From: Mycolicibacterium lacusdiani
GTDB lineage: Bacteria > Actinomycetota > Actinomycetes > Mycobacteriales > Mycobacteriaceae
Reading direction: 5' to 3'
NCBI RefSeq assembly: GCF_021916785.1
Contig: NZ_JAKCFC010000003.1
Coordinates: 434,001 to 498,000, forward strand
DNA length: 64,000 nucleotides
A program made the position numbers and the translations under genes. Shown one piece after another: positions 15,043 through 25,454 of this stretch. Every line of letters begins with the position of its first letter. The stretch's first letter is position 1. Below the pieces are notes generated by a model. That model saw nothing but the letters and a program-made list of their open reading frames with translations. It ran no database searches and was not told where the DNA came from.

Positions 15043-17889
15043 GTGCCTTCGCGACGCGGCCCAACGAAATACGCGCTGTTGAACGTGGTTTCCAACGAAG
15101 TCGCGCGTTTGAACGAGCTAAAAGTCGGCTATCCGAATCGGGTGGTGGAGCGACCGGCCGAGTCGCAAGCCGTCGCCGAGTTTCTGAGGTCCGCCGAGAC
15201 CCACCCGTCGGTGCTGGTGATCGAGGGCGAACCGGGTATCGGGAAGACGACGCTGTGGCGGGCGGCGACGAGGATGGCATCGGAGCGCGGGTTCCGGGTG
15301 TTCGGCGCGCGCGCCGATCAGGCGGGCGGTGCCTATGCGGCCGTCGCCGATCTGCTCGCGGGGGTCGAACCCGGTCTGTTCGAATCCCTGCCCGCCGTTC
15401 AGCGCATTGCGCTGGACCGGGTCGGCCACCGCGTCGACGACCGTCGGGACGACCCCCCGACCGACGAGAGGGTCGTCGCGTCCGCATTCCTCTCGATTGC
15501 CGACCAGCTGACGCCGTCGTCGCCCGTGCTCGTCGCGATCGACGACGCGCAGTGGCTCGACCCCTCGTCCCGTGCCGTGGTCGCGTTCGCCGTACGTCGG
15601 CTCCGGGGCCGGATCGGCATCTTGGTCGCCGAACGCACGGACACCACCGCCGGCCGAGGCGCCGACTGGCTTCGGGTCGCCAGCCTGCTCGGAGTGCAGC
15701 GGATCCGGATGAGCCCACTCGAGACGACCGGACTGCGGGCGGTCCTGACCGCGAACCTCGGCCGAACCTTCTCCCGCACGGCGATGACCCGCATTGCCGA
15801 ACTGTCCGGCGGCAATCCGTTCTATGCACTCGAATTGGCCCGAGCGATGGGTGATCGGCCGCTTCCCGACGACGTCGCGCTGCCAGCGTCGCTGGCCGAA
15901 CTCGTCGGCGACCGTCTCGGCCGCCTCGACCAGGAAAGTCAGCACATGCTGTTCGCGGCCGCGGCGGCCGGAACGCCGACGGTCGACCTGCTGGCCCGAG
16001 CCACCGACCGCAGCCCGCACCAGGTGGTCGACCTGCTCGAGGCGGCCGAGACCGAGGGCATCGTCGTGATCGACGGCAACCGCGTCCGATTCACCCATCC
16101 CCTGCTGGCGCGCGGCGCCTACGACCTCGGCAGTCCGCAGCACAGGCGCGCCATGCACGCCACCCTGTCGCGGATCGTCGACCACCCCGAACCACGCGCC
16201 CGTCACCTGGCACTGGCCGCCACCGCACCCGACCCCGCCACGCTCGGCGCCCTCGACGATGCGGCCGCACGGGCCCGTAGCCGGGGTGCGCCCGCAGCGG
16301 CAGCCGAACTGCTGGACCTCGCCGTCACCCTCGACGGCACGGACCCACACCGCCGGATGCGCGCAGCCGATCACCACTTCCGCGCGGGCGACGCCCACCG
16401 GGCCCGGGACCTGCTCGCCGGCCTGGTCGACCAACTCCCGACTGGCCCACTGCGCGCCCGGGCGCTCATCCAGCTGGCCCGGGTCTGCGTCTACGACGAC
16501 TCCTTCGCCGAGGCCGCCCGGCTCGCCGCACGGGCGGTAGCCGAAGGCGATGCCGACGCGGCCACCGCGATGGCGAGCCTGACGCTGCGCGCCTTCACCC
16601 AGTTCCACGGCGGCGGCGCAGCCGAGGCACTTGACTCCATTGCCGAGGCGCTGCGCCTGGCCGACCGCGTCGACGATCCGTCGCTGACCAGCCAGGCGCT
16701 CGCGATGCGCGTCACGATCGACTTCCACCTCGGCCGCGGCGTCGACCACGCCGCGCTGCGCCGTGCGCTCGAACTCGAAGACCGCGACTCCGACGCCCTG
16801 TTCGGGCTGCGTGCCAGCGCGGTCGACGTGTTCGTCCAAGGTTGGATCGGCAACCTGGCACGAGCTGCGGCGGCAGCCGATGACCTGCGTTTGCGCTGTA
16901 CGGAACGCGGCGCCGAGAACGACCTGATGGCGATGACGGGCCACGCGACCCTGATCGAGATCTGGCGCGGTGACCTCGCCAAGGCGCAGCAACTCTCCGA
17001 CGACACCATGGCGCGCGCCGAGATGGCGGGCGGCAACCTGATCTGGATCATCGCGCTCACCTTGCGCGCGACCGTCGCCGCCCACACCGGCCGGATCGAC
17101 CTGGCGCGCAGTGCCGCTCGCGAGGCGGTCACCCTGGCGCAGCGGGCCGGCGCACCGCATCTGGCCTCGTGGCCCACGTTGGCGATGGCGGCGGCCGAGG
17201 TGTCGGTGGCCGACTACGAGGCTGCGCTCACCGCCGCGCGCCGGTTGATCGACGGCGCCGCCGACCTCGCCCGTGACGGCGACGTGGTGAGCATGTGGTT
17301 CGTTCCCGACGCAGTGGAAGCGCTGATCGCCGTGGGCCGCGCGGACGATGCGCTCCCGCTCGTCGAGGCGCTCGAGGCGAACGGCCGCCGACCGGACCGG
17401 CAGCGACTCCTGGCCACCGGCGCACGCTGCCGCGCCATGTGGTTCGCGGCGCACCGTGACCTGCCCAGCGCCGTGCGGTCCGCGCACGAGGCCATGGCGC
17501 ACCACGACGCCCTGCCCATGCCGTTCGAACGGGCCCGGACCCAGCTCGTGCTGGGCCGACTCCAACGCCGCCAGCGGCAGTCCAGCGCAGCCAGGGACAC
17601 GCTGACCGAAGCGCTGCGCGAGTTCGAACGGATGGGTGCCGCGGCGTGGGCAGAGCGCACGCGGGCTGCGTTGGCCAACGGCGCGAACTCCGGCCCTGCG
17701 AACGTCCTGAGCCCGTCCGAGCAGCGGGTCGCCGAACTCGCCGTCAACGGCATGAGCAACCGGGACCTGGCCCAAGCCCTATCGATCAGTCTCAAGACCG
17801 TCGAGGCGAACCTCACGCAGATCTACCGAAAGCTCGGGATCCGGTCGCGTGCGCAGCTCGCTCAGCGAATCGGCCGCCCACCTCGCTGA
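15043..17889 (+). CDS. Large ATP-binding LuxR family transcriptional regulator, second paralogue
   Basis: The frame encodes 948 residues. Walker A is GEPGIGKT (62-69) and Walker B is VLVAIDDAQWLDP. A long TPR-like helical region follows, and the C-terminal HTH reads LSPSEQRVAELAVNGMSNRD, then TVEANLTQIYRKLGIRSRAQ. It shares architecture and many blocks with the regulator at 5424, so the two arose by duplication. The start is uncertain: GTG 15043 has only a weak ribosome binding site, and alignment with the paralogue suggests that GTG 15142 or 15145 could be the true start. Only 18 bp separate it from menJ, so readthrough from menJ is plausible. The inducing signal is unknown. Confidence 0.87.
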   Translation: MPSRRGPTKYALLNVVSNEVARLNELKVGYPNRVVERPAESQAVAEFLRSAETHPSVLVIEGEPGIGKTTLWRAATRMASERGFRVFGARADQAGGAYAAVADLLAGVEPGLFESLPAVQRIALDRVGHRVDDRRDDPPTDERVVASAFLSIADQLTPSSPVLVAIDDAQWLDPSSRAVVAFAVRRLRGRIGILVAERTDTTAGRGADWLRVASLLGVQRIRMSPLETTGLRAVLTANLGRTFSRTAMTRIAELSGGNPFYALELARAMGDRPLPDDVALPASLAELVGDRLGRLDQESQHMLFAAAAAGTPTVDLLARATDRSPHQVVDLLEAAETEGIVVIDGNRVRFTHPLLARGAYDLGSPQHRRAMHATLSRIVDHPEPRARHLALAATAPDPATLGALDDAAARARSRGAPAAAAELLDLAVTLDGTDPHRRMRAADHHFRAGDAHRARDLLAGLVDQLPTGPLRARALIQLARVCVYDDSFAEAARLAARAVAEGDADAATAMASLTLRAFTQFHGGGAAEALDSIAEALRLADRVDDPSLTSQALAMRVTIDFHLGRGVDHAALRRALELEDRDSDALFGLRASAVDVFVQGWIGNLARAAAAADDLRLRCTERGAENDLMAMTGHATLIEIWRGDLAKAQQLSDDTMARAEMAGGNLIWIIALTLRATVAAHTGRIDLARSAAREAVTLAQRAGAPHLASWPTLAMAAAEVSVADYEAALTAARRLIDGAADLARDGDVVSMWFVPDAVEALIAVGRADDALPLVEALEANGRRPDRQRLLATGARCRAMWFAAHRDLPSAVRSAHEAMAHHDALPMPFERARTQLVLGRLQRRQRQSSAARDTLTEALREFERMGAAAWAERTRAALANGANSGPANVLSPSEQRVAELAVNGMSNRDLAQALSISLKTVEANLTQIYRKLGIRSRAQLAQRIGRPPR

Positions 17890-19050
<1,161 letters not shown>

Positions 19051-19060
19051 GTACCAAACC

Positions 19061-19102
19061 TGATGCCGGGTGCTGCGACGACCGTCGCGGTGCCCGGCAT
19101 CA
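19061..19102. terminator. Bidirectional hairpin terminator
   Basis: TGATGCCGGG pairs with CCCGGCATCA, and a second inner stem GCGACG-AC-CGTCGC adds to it. It lies between the convergent antigen 85 gene and the small membrane protein gene, 10 bp after one stop and 7 bp after the other. Confidence 0.75.
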
Positions 19103-19109
19103 GTCGTCT

Positions 19110-19382
19110 CTAGACGTCTTCCAGCGCTTCGCCGATCTCCTCGACGATCCGGTTGGAGTGTTGGTTCTCCACCAGCACGTGGCCCGCGGCGATGGCCAGG
19201 GCGATCGGCCATTCGATGATCTCCAGGGCCGCCAGCGCGCCCAGCGCCCCGTAGTAGGCGAGGTGCTCCGGGCGCGGCACCCGGATGCGTCCCACCACCG
19301 GCAGGTTGACCGCGAAACTCCGTGCGTCACGGACGCGTTCGACGGCCTCGCGGTGGCTGTCCGGCGACGTTTCTTCGGCCAT
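19110..19382 (-). CDS. Small conserved membrane-associated protein (Rv0424c-like)
   Basis: A 90-residue protein. It has a charged N-terminus (EETSPDSHREAVERVRDA), a conserved NLPVVGRIRVPRPEHLAYY segment and one hydrophobic stretch (about 43-66, GALGALAALEIIEWPIALAIAAG), then an acidic tail. The size and position immediately downstream of a CtpH-type ATPase match M. tuberculosis Rv0424c beside ctpH (Rv0425c). AGGAG precedes the ATG at 19382. The EWPxALxIxxG motif also occurs in the protein encoded at the head of this operon (VEWPLLVGIGGT), so the two accessory proteins may share a membrane-binding element. Function unknown. Confidence 0.75.
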   Translation of the reverse strand: MAEETSPDSHREAVERVRDARSFAVNLPVVGRIRVPRPEHLAYYGALGALAALEIIEWPIALAIAAGHVLVENQHSNRIVEEIGEALEDV

Positions 19383-19396
19383 TCGTCAACTCCTGG

Positions 19397-22300
19397 TCAT
19401 GGCGTATTAGACGGGTGGACGTCCGACGCGTCGAGCGTGGCGGACGTGGCAACCTCTGGCTCGGATCCGTTGACCGACGTCGTCACCGGCGTGCTGACCG
19501 TTCCATTGCGCGAGCTGTACGCCGTGCTCTGGCGACTCGGCGTGCTGGAGGTCGACGGCGAGGGCTGATCCTCGCTCGCACGGCCCAGTACGCGCGGCGC
19601 GATCGCGGCGATGGCGGTCGCCCCCGCGGCGGTCGTCAGCGCCTGCCCCCAGCCCACCGGCCCTAGCGGCGTGCTGCCCAGCAGCTGGCTCACCCCGGGC
19701 GTGCTGATCAGCGCACCCAGTGTGAGCAGCGACCCGACTGCGGTGCCGACGACCAGCGGGCTGTGCGAGTCGATGAGCGTCTGACCCAGCTGCGTGGCGA
19801 CCAGAGCGACCAGAGCAACGGTCGACGCCCGCTGCTGACGTCCCGTGACGCCGGCCATCGCCCAGGCCACCGAGGCCGCACCAGCCGTCGTCGCGCCACG
19901 GACCGCGACCGTGCGCCACAGCGCGGCCTCGTCGGGGCCGTTGCCCGCGCCGCGGGCCGGGGCAGTCGGTGGGCTCACCGCCAACGCAGCAGCCGGCAGC
20001 GCGTCGGTGAGCATGTTGACCAGCAGCAGCTGTCGTGTGTTCAACGGGGCGCGGCCCGTCAGCGCGGTCCCGAGCACCGCGAAGGCCACCTCGCCTGCGT
20101 TGCCGCCCAGTAGCACCGATACTGCCGCCTGCACGCGCTGCCAGAGTTGCCTGCCCTCCTCGAGCGCGTCGAGCAGCGACCCGATGCGTCCGTCGAGCAG
20201 CATCACGTCGGCCGCGCTGCGCGCCGGGTCACTTCCCTTCGACGCCACGCCGATGCCGACGGTCGCCGCGCGGATGGCCGCAGCATCGTTGGCCCCGTCG
20301 CCGACCATGGCGCACACCCGGTCGAGCCGTTCGAGGGTCTCGACGATCTGCACCTTGTGCTCGGGCGACATCCTGGCGAACACGATCCGCTCGCGGACGG
20401 CCTGCTCCTGGCCGCGCCGCGACAGCGCCTCCCAGTCGTGGCCGCTGATCACCTGATCCGGGCCGACTGCGAGGCCTAGTTCATTCGCGATCGCGGTCGC
20501 GGTGACCGGGTGATCGCCGGTGATGAGCCGGACGTCGATGCCCCGCTCGGCGAGGCCCGCCAGCACGCGGGCCGCGTCGGGCCGGGGCGTGTCCGACAGC
20601 CCGAGCAGCCCGACGAGTCGAAGCTCCTCGCGGCACATCGCGTCGAACACGTCGGCATCAGCGGTCGCCTCGCGTGCCTGGGCTTGGGTGAGGTCGCGCC
20701 GAGCGACGGCGAGCACACGCAGTCCGTCGGCGGCCATCTGCTGAACGCGGTCGGTGGCGGCGGTGTCACCGCACGCGGCGAGCAGCACCTCGGGTGCGCC
20801 CTTGATCGACAGCACGCTCCCGTGGATCGAGGCAGCGAACGGGCGCCCACTGCGGAACGGCAGGAACGCGTCGGCTGCACCCGCGTCTCCGTCGTCGATC
20901 CCGTCGCCCCCGTCGGCGACGGCTGCGTCGGTGGCGTGCTCGTGGCCGTCGCCGTTGGCGGGCGGGGTGGCGCGCACCGCGTGGCGCAGCACGTCCTCCT
21001 CGGCGCCGCCGAGCGCTTCCACCGACGTGACGCGCAGCCTGTTCTCGCTGAGCGTTCCCGTCTTGTCGAAGCACACCACGTCGACGCGGCCCAGCGCTTC
21101 CACCGAGCGCGGGCTGCGCACCAGCGCACCGAGAGCGCTGAGCCGGCGGGCCGATGCCTGCTGCGCCAGCGTGGCCACCAGCGGCAGCCCCTCGGGCACC
21201 GCGGCCACGCTCACCGCGACGCCGCTGCTGACGGCCCGCCGCAGGCCCGCGCCCCGCAGGATGCCGAGGCCGGTCACCACGGCGCCACCTGCGAGGCTGA
21301 CCGGCAGTGCGCGGTTGGTGAGGTCGCGCAGCTGTGCCTGCAGACCCACCGAGGAGTTGTCCCGGCCGGGCGCCTGTTCGGCGCGTCGGGCCTGCGTCTG
21401 CGAGCCGACCGCGGTGACGATGCCGACCCCGGTCCCCGCGACGACGGTGGTCGTGGCGTGCAACATGGACGACCGCTCGGCGACGGGTGCGGCGGGCGTG
21501 GCCGCCAGACGCTTCGGCACGGGAAGCGACTCGCCGGTCAGCGACGACTCGTCGACCTCGAGATCTGTCGCCTCGGTCAGGCGGACGTCGGCCGGCACGA
21601 CCTCGCCAGGGCGCACCTCGATGACGTCGCCAGGGCGCAGGTCGACGGCGTCGACCGTCTCTTCGCCGCCCCCGGTGAGCAGCCGGGCGGGCGGATCCTG
21701 CACTGCCAGAAGGCGATTCAGGAGGCGTTCGGCGCGCAACCTCTGCACGGCCGCCAGCGCGGCGTTGCCGGTAAGCACCGAGCCGACCAGGATCGCGTCG
21801 ACGGGCGACCCGAGGATCGCGCTGGCCGCGGAACCGATCGCGAGCACCGGCGTCAGCGGGTCGGACAGTTCGTCCTTCATCGCGGTGGCGAAGTCGGCGA
21901 CGTTCGACCTGACCGGGTCGCCGACCGCGCGGGCGATGCCGGTGACCGTGGACGCCGTTGCCTGGACGCGCGAGCGCGGCGCAGGGGCGGCGAGTCGTTC
22001 CGGGCGGGGCAGCTTGCGGCGCACCTGTTCGATCGACATCGCGTGCCATTCGAGCGTGGGCGGCGGCGCCGGCGTCGGGTCGCCGAGCACCTGCCGCGCG
22101 ATGCGGTAGCCGGTCCACGCGCCGGCTCCTGCACCTGCGGTGACGGGTCCTGGGCCGCGGCCGCGGACGCCGGGCACCATCAGCAGGGCCCCGAGCACCG
22201 ATGCTCCGGTGGCCAGTTGCACGCCGCGTTCACTGGCCCGTCGGGCAGCGGGGATCGCGTGCAGGACGCGCCACACGCCGTCGAGGTCGTCGGCGATGAC

Positions 22301-23875
22301 GTCGGCATGCCAGCAGGCCGCGTCGATCGCGACGCCGATCGCCAGGTCGGCGTCGGCGAGCGCCTGTGCGGCGGCCGACGACACCAGGGCGACCGTGCGG
22401 CCGTCGTCCTGCAGGCGGCGCACCGATGCGGCGAGCGCGTCGTCGAGCCGCCCGTCGAATGGGTGCAGGTCGTCGAACGACGACCGCAGATCGTCGAGAC
22501 CATCGACGTCAACTGACACGACTTCGATTGCGCTGCGGCGGATTTCGCGTAGCACCGACGATGCCAGGGCATGGGTGGCGTAGCGCACCAGCACTCGGCC
22601 ACTCGCGCCGTCGCCTGCGGGCTCGTCGTGCCAGCCTGCGGTTAGCGCGTCGGCGTCGATCTGGTCCTGCGCCCACTGCCACACCTCGGCGCGGCGACGG
22701 TCGTCGACGTCGCGGATGCGCCCGACGCGTAGGTCGTCGGTCCACAGCACGCGCGGGTCGATGACGACGGCGTCGATGCGGTCGAGCCTGCGCAGCGCGT
22801 TCGAGCGCAGCGGGACGACGTCGTGGCGGTCGGCGAGTCCGCGTGCCAGGGTCCCGGCGAACGCCTCACGGGTGTTGCGCGCGGCCTTCGGTGCGGCGAC
22901 CAACGCCGTCGTCGCGGCACCCGAGATACCGCCCGTGGCGATGCCGAGCACGATGGCGCCGACGCCCTGGATCACGCTGCTGCGGTCGCCGTGACGCTCG
23001 ACGGGTCCCGACGGAAGTGGTTGCGGGCGTTCGTTGGGCCGGATGCCGTCCGTGGATTCGGCGTACCCGGCCAGCGTGGGCTCGTGGCGCTGCCAGGCCA
23101 ACGCGGCCGACTGGGCCTCCGCGACGCGGACGAGGTGCATGAAGACGTCGACGGCCAGTGACGTGGGCGCCTGGCCGAGGGTGTAGCCGATGCTGGCGGC
23201 CAGCGCGAGGGCGGTGTCGGTGGCGTCCTCACCGAGCCACTCCTCCACCAGTCCGCGCAGGCGAGGCTGGTAGTCGACGAACGTCACCGCTGCCGACAGT
23301 CCTGGGACCAGCTTGGGCCACATCAGCGCTCGGCCGACCAGGGCCGTGGCCAGCCCGAGCGTGTTGGCCGTCAGCGCGGTGATGCTGCTCGCCAGCACGA
23401 TGCCGTCACCGGGCAGGTCGATCGAGGGCTGGGTCGTGTCGACGTCGGCGTCGCGTTCGGCGGCCGCGACGGCGTCGGAGAGTTCGTCGAGCGACTCCGT
23501 GCCGTCGGTGTGCACGACGACGCGAGACAGCGCGTGATTGAGGTCGACGCGCAGTACGCCCGGCTGGTCGCGGACGTGACGCAGCACGGCTTGGGGCAGG
23601 AGGTCGCCGGGTTCGGAGTCGTCGAGGCCGCGGACCTCGATCCAGCACCTCCGGTCGCCCTGCCAGCGGCGCCGCGAGGGCGTGCGGCCGAAGATCTCCG
23701 CGGCGACGTCGGTGACGGCGTTGACGAAGTCGTTGGGGGTGGCGGTCGCGATGCGGGTGGGGTCGGTGACGAGGCCGACGCCCACCGTGGCGGCGACCGT
23801 GGCTGCGCGTACTCCAGTGTCCAGGGCGCGGAACGGGAGCGATACGGACGACCGCACCAGACGGGTCAGGTTCAA
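19397..23875 (-). CDS. ctpH: Very large P-type cation ATPase, CtpH type
   Basis: The protein has 1492 residues, about twice a normal P-type ATPase. The N-terminal ~630 residues are a mycobacteria-specific extension containing a ferredoxin-like segment and a HAD-like region. The catalytic core follows: LTGES near 777, phosphorylation motif DKTGTL near 937, and GDGANDAAAI near 1190, with membrane helices before and after. It exports or sequesters a cation using ATP; the ion is not deducible with confidence (CtpF/H/I relatives are discussed for Ca2+ or Mn2+-type ions). The TTG at 23875 lies 4 nt after the upstream stop, implying coupling. Flanking genes match Rv0426c and Rv0424c, which favours ctpH over ctpI. 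Confidence 0.88.
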   Translation of the reverse strand: MNLTRLVRSSVSLPFRALDTGVRAATVAATVGVGLVTDPTRIATATPNDFVNAVTDVAAEIFGRTPSRRRWQGDRRCWIEVRGLDDSEPGDLLPQAVLRHVRDQPGVLRVDLNHALSRVVVHTDGTESLDELSDAVAAAERDADVDTTQPSIDLPGDGIVLASSITALTANTLGLATALVGRALMWPKLVPGLSAAVTFVDYQPRLRGLVEEWLGEDATDTALALAASIGYTLGQAPTSLAVDVFMHLVRVAEAQSAALAWQRHEPTLAGYAESTDGIRPNERPQPLPSGPVERHGDRSSVIQGVGAIVLGIATGGISGAATTALVAAPKAARNTREAFAGTLARGLADRHDVVPLRSNALRRLDRIDAVVIDPRVLWTDDLRVGRIRDVDDRRRAEVWQWAQDQIDADALTAGWHDEPAGDGASGRVLVRYATHALASSVLREIRRSAIEVVSVDVDGLDDLRSSFDDLHPFDGRLDDALAASVRRLQDDGRTVALVSSAAAQALADADLAIGVAIDAACWHADVIADDLDGVWRVLHAIPAARRASERGVQLATGASVLGALLMVPGVRGRGPGPVTAGAGAGAWTGYRIARQVLGDPTPAPPPTLEWHAMSIEQVRRKLPRPERLAAPAPRSRVQATASTVTGIARAVGDPVRSNVADFATAMKDELSDPLTPVLAIGSAASAILGSPVDAILVGSVLTGNAALAAVQRLRAERLLNRLLAVQDPPARLLTGGGEETVDAVDLRPGDVIEVRPGEVVPADVRLTEATDLEVDESSLTGESLPVPKRLAATPAAPVAERSSMLHATTTVVAGTGVGIVTAVGSQTQARRAEQAPGRDNSSVGLQAQLRDLTNRALPVSLAGGAVVTGLGILRGAGLRRAVSSGVAVSVAAVPEGLPLVATLAQQASARRLSALGALVRSPRSVEALGRVDVVCFDKTGTLSENRLRVTSVEALGGAEEDVLRHAVRATPPANGDGHEHATDAAVADGGDGIDDGDAGAADAFLPFRSGRPFAASIHGSVLSIKGAPEVLLAACGDTAATDRVQQMAADGLRVLAVARRDLTQAQAREATADADVFDAMCREELRLVGLLGLSDTPRPDAARVLAGLAERGIDVRLITGDHPVTATAIANELGLAVGPDQVISGHDWEALSRRGQEQAVRERIVFARMSPEHKVQIVETLERLDRVCAMVGDGANDAAAIRAATVGIGVASKGSDPARSAADVMLLDGRIGSLLDALEEGRQLWQRVQAAVSVLLGGNAGEVAFAVLGTALTGRAPLNTRQLLLVNMLTDALPAAALAVSPPTAPARGAGNGPDEAALWRTVAVRGATTAGAASVAWAMAGVTGRQQRASTVALVALVATQLGQTLIDSHSPLVVGTAVGSLLTLGALISTPGVSQLLGSTPLGPVGWGQALTTAAGATAIAAIAPRVLGRASEDQPSPSTSSTPSRQSTAYSSRNGTVSTPVTTSVNGSEPEVATSATLDASDVHPSNTP

Positions 23876-23879
23876 GTCT

Positions 23880-24512
23880 CTACTTCTTGGTCGTGGAACT
23901 GGATGCTGCGGTCTTGCCAGGGGAGGTCTTGCGAGGGGAGGTCTTGCGAGGGCTGGCCTTCTTGGCTGCCTTGGTCGCCTTGGCGGCCCCCGTGGTCGCG
24001 GTCGCCTTCACGGAGTCGGCGGGCGTGGCGTTGGCGGTCTTCTTCGGCGTTGCCTTCTTGGCCGGTGCCTTCTGAGCAGCCTTGGTGGGCGCCGCCTTGG
24101 TGGGCGTCTTGGTTGGGGTGGGCGTCGCGGTCTGCGCCGAACTCGCCGTCGCGGCCTGCGTAGTGCCGGGGCCCGGCTTGGACTCGGCCAGGTCGGGCAC
24201 GGCGGACAGTCGCGCCTTGGCCGGCTCGGGCTGCTGCCGTTGATTCAGCCGGTGCAGCACCATCGCGGTGCCCCCGATGCCGACGAGTAGGGGCCACTCG
24301 ACCAGACCGGCCGCTCCGACCGCTCCGATGGTCAGTGCAGCGGCGGGTCCGGAGTGGCTTCCCGTCCGGACTCCGTCGCGGGCACCGTTCACCGCACCTC
24401 GGATACCGCCGGCGACGCCGGAGATCGCGGCACCGCTCAGCGCTCCGGCCGTGGCCACCGTAGCCTCGGCTGCCTGCACGACGACGCGCGTCGCTGTCTG
24501 GATGATGTTCAT
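23880..24512 (-). CDS. Membrane protein with histone H1-like Lys/Pro/Ala tail (Rv0426c position)
   Basis: A 210-residue protein encoded first in the ctpH operon. Residues 1-80 are Gly/Ala-rich and hydrophobic (TAGALSGAAISGVAGGIRG, then LTIGAVGAAGLVEWPLLVGIGG), probably membrane-inserted. Residues about 120-210 form a basic low-complexity tail of KTPTKA, PAKKATPKK and KTSPRKTSPGKT units, like histone H1 or mycobacterial HupB tails. The DNA for the KTSPR units is a short 15-bp tandem repeat. GAGGG precedes the ATG at 24512. It might anchor DNA or a polyanion near the pump, which is inference. Rv0426c holds the same position in M. tuberculosis, but I cannot verify that it shares the tail. Confidence 0.7.
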   Translation of the reverse strand: MNIIQTATRVVVQAAEATVATAGALSGAAISGVAGGIRGAVNGARDGVRTGSHSGPAAALTIGAVGAAGLVEWPLLVGIGGTAMVLHRLNQRQQPEPAKARLSAVPDLAESKPGPGTTQAATASSAQTATPTPTKTPTKAAPTKAAQKAPAKKATPKKTANATPADSVKATATTGAAKATKAAKKASPRKTSPRKTSPGKTAASSSTTKK

Positions 24513-24654
24513 GTCGCCCTCTTCCGCGCCCTGCGATTCACCCGTCGTTCACCGTCAGGACACCGGAGCGTACCCACGCAAGGTGAACTCAACCGTAGGC
24601 GAAGTCGTTCGGGTTGCGAAAGACTTTGACCGAAGCCGAATTTCGAGTTTGCTA

Positions 24655-25344
24655 TCAGGCGGGTTTGACGGCGGCGTGCAGCGCCACGATGCCGCCGGAG
24701 AGATTCCGCCAGCGTACGTCGGACCAGCCGGCTGACGAAATGCGTTGCGCCAGTTCCGATTGCGTAGGCCATGCTCTGATCGAGTCGGCGAGGTATACGT
24801 AGGCGTCCGGGTTGGACGACACCACGGTCGCCATTCGCGGGAGCGCCTTCATCAGGTACTCCTTGTACGCCGTCGCGAACATCGCGTTCGTCGGCGTGGA
24901 GAACTCACAGACCACGAGACGGCCGCCGGGACGGGTCACTCGCGCCATCTCGCGCAGGCCCGCCTCGTGGTCGACCACGTTGCGGATGCCGAAGCTGATC
25001 GTCACCGCGTCGAACGTCTCGTCGTCGAACGGCAACCGCGTCGCGTCACCGGCCACCTTCGGCACGGGCCGCTGCGCGCCCGCGGCGAGCATGCCGACCG
25101 AGAAGTCACACGCCACGCACCACGCACCCGAGGCGGCCAGCTCCACGGTCGAGACGGCGGTGCCCGCAGCGAGGTCGAGGACGCGGTCGCCGGGCCCGAT
25201 GCGTAGCGCCGCGCGCGTCGCCTTCCGCCAGAACCGGTCCTGGCCGAGCGAGAGCACGGTGTTGGTGATGTCGTAGCGGCGAGCGACGCCGTCGAACATC
25301 GACGCGACCTCGTGCGGCTTCTTCTCCAGCGACGCCCTGCTCAC
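24655..25344 (-). CDS. menG: Demethylmenaquinone methyltransferase
   Basis: A 229-residue class I SAM-dependent enzyme (UbiE/COQ5 family, Rv0558) that methylates demethylmenaquinone in the last head-group step. [18 protein letters not shown] at the N-terminus and [20 protein letters not shown] are the two family signatures; the SAM loop is [15 protein letters not shown]. The GTG at 25344 lies 6 nt after TAGCTT, so the transcript is probably leaderless. It is transcribed alone, divergent from the SDR gene. Between it and its pathway partners menJ and grcC1 an antigen 85 gene, a LuxR gene and the ctpH operon intervene, unlike the compact M. tuberculosis arrangement. Confidence 0.95.
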   Translation of the reverse strand: MSRASLEKKPHEVASMFDGVARRYDITNTVLSLGQDRFWRKATRAALRIGPGDRVLDLAAGTAVSTVELAASGAWCVACDFSVGMLAAGAQRPVPKVAGDATRLPFDDETFDAVTISFGIRNVVDHEAGLREMARVTRPGGRLVVCEFSTPTNAMFATAYKEYLMKALPRMATVVSSNPDAYVYLADSIRAWPTQSELAQRISSAGWSDVRWRNLSGGIVALHAAVKPA

Positions 25345-25350
25345 CAGTCA

Positions 25351-25356
25351 AAGCTA
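25351..25356 (-). promoter_or_regulatory. Leaderless -10 box of menG
   Basis: On the minus strand TAGCTT is followed by 6 nt and the GTG at 25344. No Shine-Dalgarno is present. Confidence 0.5.
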
Positions 25357-25454
25357 CCTGTGAACATCCGCCGTCCGGGAATGGGTGATGGGCGATGGTG
25401 TTGAACGGCACAGACTCGCGAGACGCGACACGAACTCGAACACAGGAGAAGGCG

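Noticed and set aside
15118..17775. 885-residue minus-strand frame opposite the second LuxR gene
   Set aside because: Antisense to Walker and HTH motifs; composition typical of a shadow.
20510..22516. 668-residue plus-strand frame opposite ctpH
   Set aside because: It is antisense to conserved P-type ATPase motifs, is rich in Arg/His/Gly as expected from high-GC shadow frames, and has no recognisable domain.
19397..23875. Assignment as ctpI rather than ctpH
   Set aside because: Both are giant P-type ATPases, but the flanking small genes match the Rv0424c/Rv0426c neighbours of ctpH. Not fully excluded.
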